A DNA stretch of 29,484 bases from a virus, in the IMG/VR virus record IMGVR_UViG_3300007623_000026, positions 1 to 29,484 of that record; one strand, written 5' to 3'. Below are positions 28,041-29,484 of the stretch, in pieces; the stretch's first letter is position 1; every line of letters begins with the position of its first letter. A program made the position numbers and the translations under genes. The notes under the pieces were generated by a model that was not told the DNA's origin, ran no database searches, and was given only the letters and a program-made list of their open reading frames with translations.

Positions 28041-28271
28041 ATGAACAAAATAGATTTAATAACAGAATACCTAGGAGCCGCATTTGGAATAGTTGGCGCG
28101 ATTCTTGTAAGCATAAATACTGATATATCCCAATATGGATTTATTTGCTTTTTTATCTCATCTGTGCTTCTGATAGCACTTTCAATTAGAAAAGGCTTAC
28201 ATGGACTGCTAATGATGCAGGTATTATTTGCTTTTATCAACATGTTCGGCATATATCGCTGGATGCTATAA
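28041..28271 (+). CDS. Small membrane protein, three segments, 76 aa
   Basis: Three hydrophobic segments are seen (YLGAAFGIVGAILVSI, YGFICFFISSVLLIALS and LLMMQVLFAFINMFGIYRW). The pattern of a Gly-rich first segment, a basic loop (IRKG) and a final NxxGIYRW is like half of PnuC or SemiSWEET-type transporters, which can act as oligomers of three-helix units. It could carry a small metabolite, but the match is only by layout. GGAG lies 7 bases before the ATG, and the gene has its own promoter. Confidence 0.65.
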   Translation: MNKIDLITEYLGAAFGIVGAILVSINTDISQYGFICFFISSVLLIALSIRKGLHGLLMMQVLFAFINMFGIYRWML

Positions 28272-28282
28272 CTGGAAAAATT

Positions 28283-28477
28283 ATGGAATACAAACAAAAG
28301 AAACTAGGCAGTGGTCTCTATGAATATAGAGATTATGAAATAAAGAAAACCAAGATTCTTCTAAACAAAGCCGAAATGTGGGCATTTGCGGATAAATCTG
28401 GTACTACATATACAGCTAAGACTCTTAAAAAATGTAAAGAATGGATTGATTCCATTCAAGATAATTTAAACCAATAG
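28283..28477 (+). CDS. Small basic protein, paralogue 1, 64 aa
   Basis: The sequence opens YKQKKLGSGLYEYRDYEIKK and closes KTLKKCKEWIDSIQDNLNQ. The next gene shares this layout (basic opening, GxYxYR, a K-T-rich strand, then TLKxCKxxID), so the two are tandem paralogues. The fold may be a three-stranded sheet followed by a helix, like AP2 or integrase arm domains that bind DNA. No upstream ribosome site stands out. Confidence 0.65.
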   Translation: MEYKQKKLGSGLYEYRDYEIKKTKILLNKAEMWAFADKSGTTYTAKTLKKCKEWIDSIQDNLNQ

Positions 28478-28482
28478 CTACT

Positions 28483-28710
28483 ATGGCAAAATATAAAGAA
28501 AAACGAAATCCAGATGGAACTTATCATTACCGTGGACATTTCATTAAGAAAGGAAAATGGGATGGTAGGACAAATGGCAAAAAAATTATATGGTCATATA
28601 AAGATGCCAGAACTGGGCTGTGGAGAACCGCCCCTACCTTAAAATCATGTAAACAGACTATTGATAAATTTATAGATTTCTACAGCAAAAAGGAGATAAG
28701 CGATGACTGA
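28483..28710 (+). CDS. Small basic protein, paralogue 2, 75 aa
   Basis: It opens KYKEKRNPDGTYHYRGHFIK and closes RTAPTLKSCKQTIDKFIDFY. Compared with paralogue 1 it has a longer middle (WDGRTNGKKIIWSYKDARTG). The very basic strands and final helix resemble the AP2-like DNA-binding layout. It starts 5 bases after paralogue 1 and overlaps the following gene by 8 bases. DNA binding is an inference. Confidence 0.65.
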   Translation: MAKYKEKRNPDGTYHYRGHFIKKGKWDGRTNGKKIIWSYKDARTGLWRTAPTLKSCKQTIDKFIDFYSKKEISDD

Positions 28711-28966
28711 AAACTCCAAACAACTTTTAATATTCCAAATGCGAAGAGATATTAAACTATGGAATACTACTAAATTCATATCCTCACTAGCAATTGGTAT
28801 TTTGATTTTACAAATGTTAGAAACAAACTTCACAGACACCACACTAGTACTACCAACTGTAATACTTCTACTCATAAACAGATACTCACAATCAAACATA
28901 GTAAAAATACTAAAAGCTGGAATTCTCCATGGAATCTCATATAAGGAAGATATCAAAGGTGGATAA
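28703..28966 (+). CDS. Small membrane protein, 87 aa
   Basis: AAGGAG precedes the ATG by 7 bases inside the end of the previous gene. A soluble head (NSKQLLIFQMRRDIKLWNT) is followed by two close hydrophobic segments (FISSLAIGILILQML and TLVLPTVILLLINRY) and a basic tail. This predicts a helical hairpin with both ends in the cytoplasm. The codons for the last 13 residues overlap the next frame. Function unknown. Confidence 0.65.
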   Translation: MTENSKQLLIFQMRRDIKLWNTTKFISSLAIGILILQMLETNFTDTTLVLPTVILLLINRYSQSNIVKILKAGILHGISYKEDIKGG

Positions 28967-29348
28967 TATAGAATTAGTTCAAAAAGAAGATAACGACTTC
29001 GTTGAACCTAAACAACTTAACTTAGATTTAAATTGCCCACCATGGGTATTTGTAAGACCAGAATACCTATGCTCAGTTGAAAGTGGTATTCATATTGTAA
29101 AAAATGAAGATTCAATACAAGAAAGATATGATGAATACCATCCATATCTTGCGGCAACATGGAACTGGTTAGTTCAAAACGAATATATATCTTATGATGA
29201 AGTGAAAAACGAAGACACTGTAACAAAAGATTTCTTTTTTAACAATCACTTGTTTAAGCCAAAAGAAAGATTTCCTTCTGCCAAAGAGCTAAAAGCAATT
29301 TGTGGAAATATCAAATCTTGGAATTTTGGTAAGCCATGGGAGAAATAA
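28929..29348 (+). CDS. Hypothetical protein, 139 aa
   Basis: Start uncertain: ATG 28929 overlaps the preceding gene by 38 bases and has a weak GGA, while GTG 28959 would shorten the overlap. The sequence is soluble and rich in Trp, Tyr and acid residues (NCPPWVFVRPEYLCSVESGI, then YHPYLAATWNWLVQNEYISY). The end has RFPSAKELKAICGNIKSWNF. No motif is recognised. It is followed after 2 bases by a zinc-ribbon gene. Confidence 0.6.
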   Translation: MESHIRKISKVDNIELVQKEDNDFVEPKQLNLDLNCPPWVFVRPEYLCSVESGIHIVKNEDSIQERYDEYHPYLAATWNWLVQNEYISYDEVKNEDTVTKDFFFNNHLFKPKERFPSAKELKAICGNIKSWNFGKPWEK

Positions 29349-29350
29349 AT

Positions 29351-29484
29351 ATGTATCCATCACCTGACATTAAAGGAAGTGACATTGTAAGACCAAATGG
29401 TTCATTGTGTCCAGTATGCAAAGAACTACACACAGAGAAACAAGATTTTAATGGAGCAGAAGCATATTTTTGTAAAACATGTAA
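29351..29484 (+). CDS. Zinc-ribbon protein, truncated at the right edge
   Basis: The frame starts at ATG 29351, two bases after the previous stop, and is still open at the window end after 44 codons. It carries CPVC at 20-23 and a second pair CKTC at 41-44, with a Phe before it (AEAYFCKTC). This is a two-knuckle zinc ribbon. The rest is outside the window. Confidence 0.6.
   Translation, partial: MYPSPDIKGSDIVRPNGSLCPVCKELHTEKQDFNGAEAYFCKTC

Overview
The window looks like part of the chromosome of a large tailed phage of the T4 superfamily (Caudoviricetes, myovirus type), probably marine and probably infecting a gammaproteobacterium. The T4 link rests on a gp61-type primase, a DexA-like exonuclease, a gp30-like ATP DNA ligase, adjacent nrdA/nrdB, and exact copies of the T4-type late promoter core TATAAATA before structural genes on both strands. 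The DNA is AT-rich and densely packed, with many ATGA or TAATG overlaps between stop and start codons. The host assignment is weaker: it rests mainly on an RNA that appears built to bind the host regulator CsrA/RsmA.

Layout. (a) 1-6.0 kb: late genes, namely two large unknown proteins, two fibre-like proteins with hinge repeats, two small paralogous virion-like proteins, and two proteins that resemble conserved cyanophage/T4-like unknowns. (b) 6.0-7.0 kb: envelope or lysis genes, namely a Rz-like anchored coiled coil, a 39-aa membrane peptide and a lipoprotein. (c) 7.0-19.7 kb: nucleotide and DNA metabolism starting at a consensus sigma70 promoter: primase, ThyX, NrdA, NrdB, glutaredoxin, zinc ribbon, RuvC-like resolvase, DexA-like exonuclease, DNA ligase, PhoH and dCMP deaminase. 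Together these supply dNTPs (ribonucleotide reduction, dCMP to dUMP, dUMP to dTMP) and process DNA. (d) 19.7-20.6 kb: two short cassettes with consensus-like promoters and an identical 22-bp leader, closed by a strong terminator. (e) 20.6-22.2 kb: a structured non-coding region followed by three exported proteins. (f) 22.4-24.8 kb: small unknown genes, including a STAS-domain protein. (g) 24.8-26.8 kb: a minus-strand operon of fibre or virion-like genes with its own late promoter. (h) 26.9-29.5 kb: small, mostly membrane proteins under sigma70 promoters, including a transporter-like protein of the DUF401 type.

Main finding: 20677-20858 has the architecture of a CsrB/RsmZ-type RNA. It has four hairpins that place GGA in the loop and nine GGA triplets in about 150 nt. 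Two hairpins match the RsmE/CsrA consensus exactly, each with an ANGGAN hexaloop closed by C-G. It lies between a terminator and a gene for an abundant-looking exported protein, so it could be a free CsrA sponge or a CsrA-controlled leader. The three exported products downstream look like a pilin-like subunit, a PapD-like chaperone N-domain and a lipoprotein. Other notable points are the STAS protein lacking the usual phospho-acceptor serine, the DUF401-like membrane protein, a hairpin that traps the ribosome site of the resolvase gene (as in T4 gene 49), and an orphan late promoter plus terminator that could make an 80-nt RNA.
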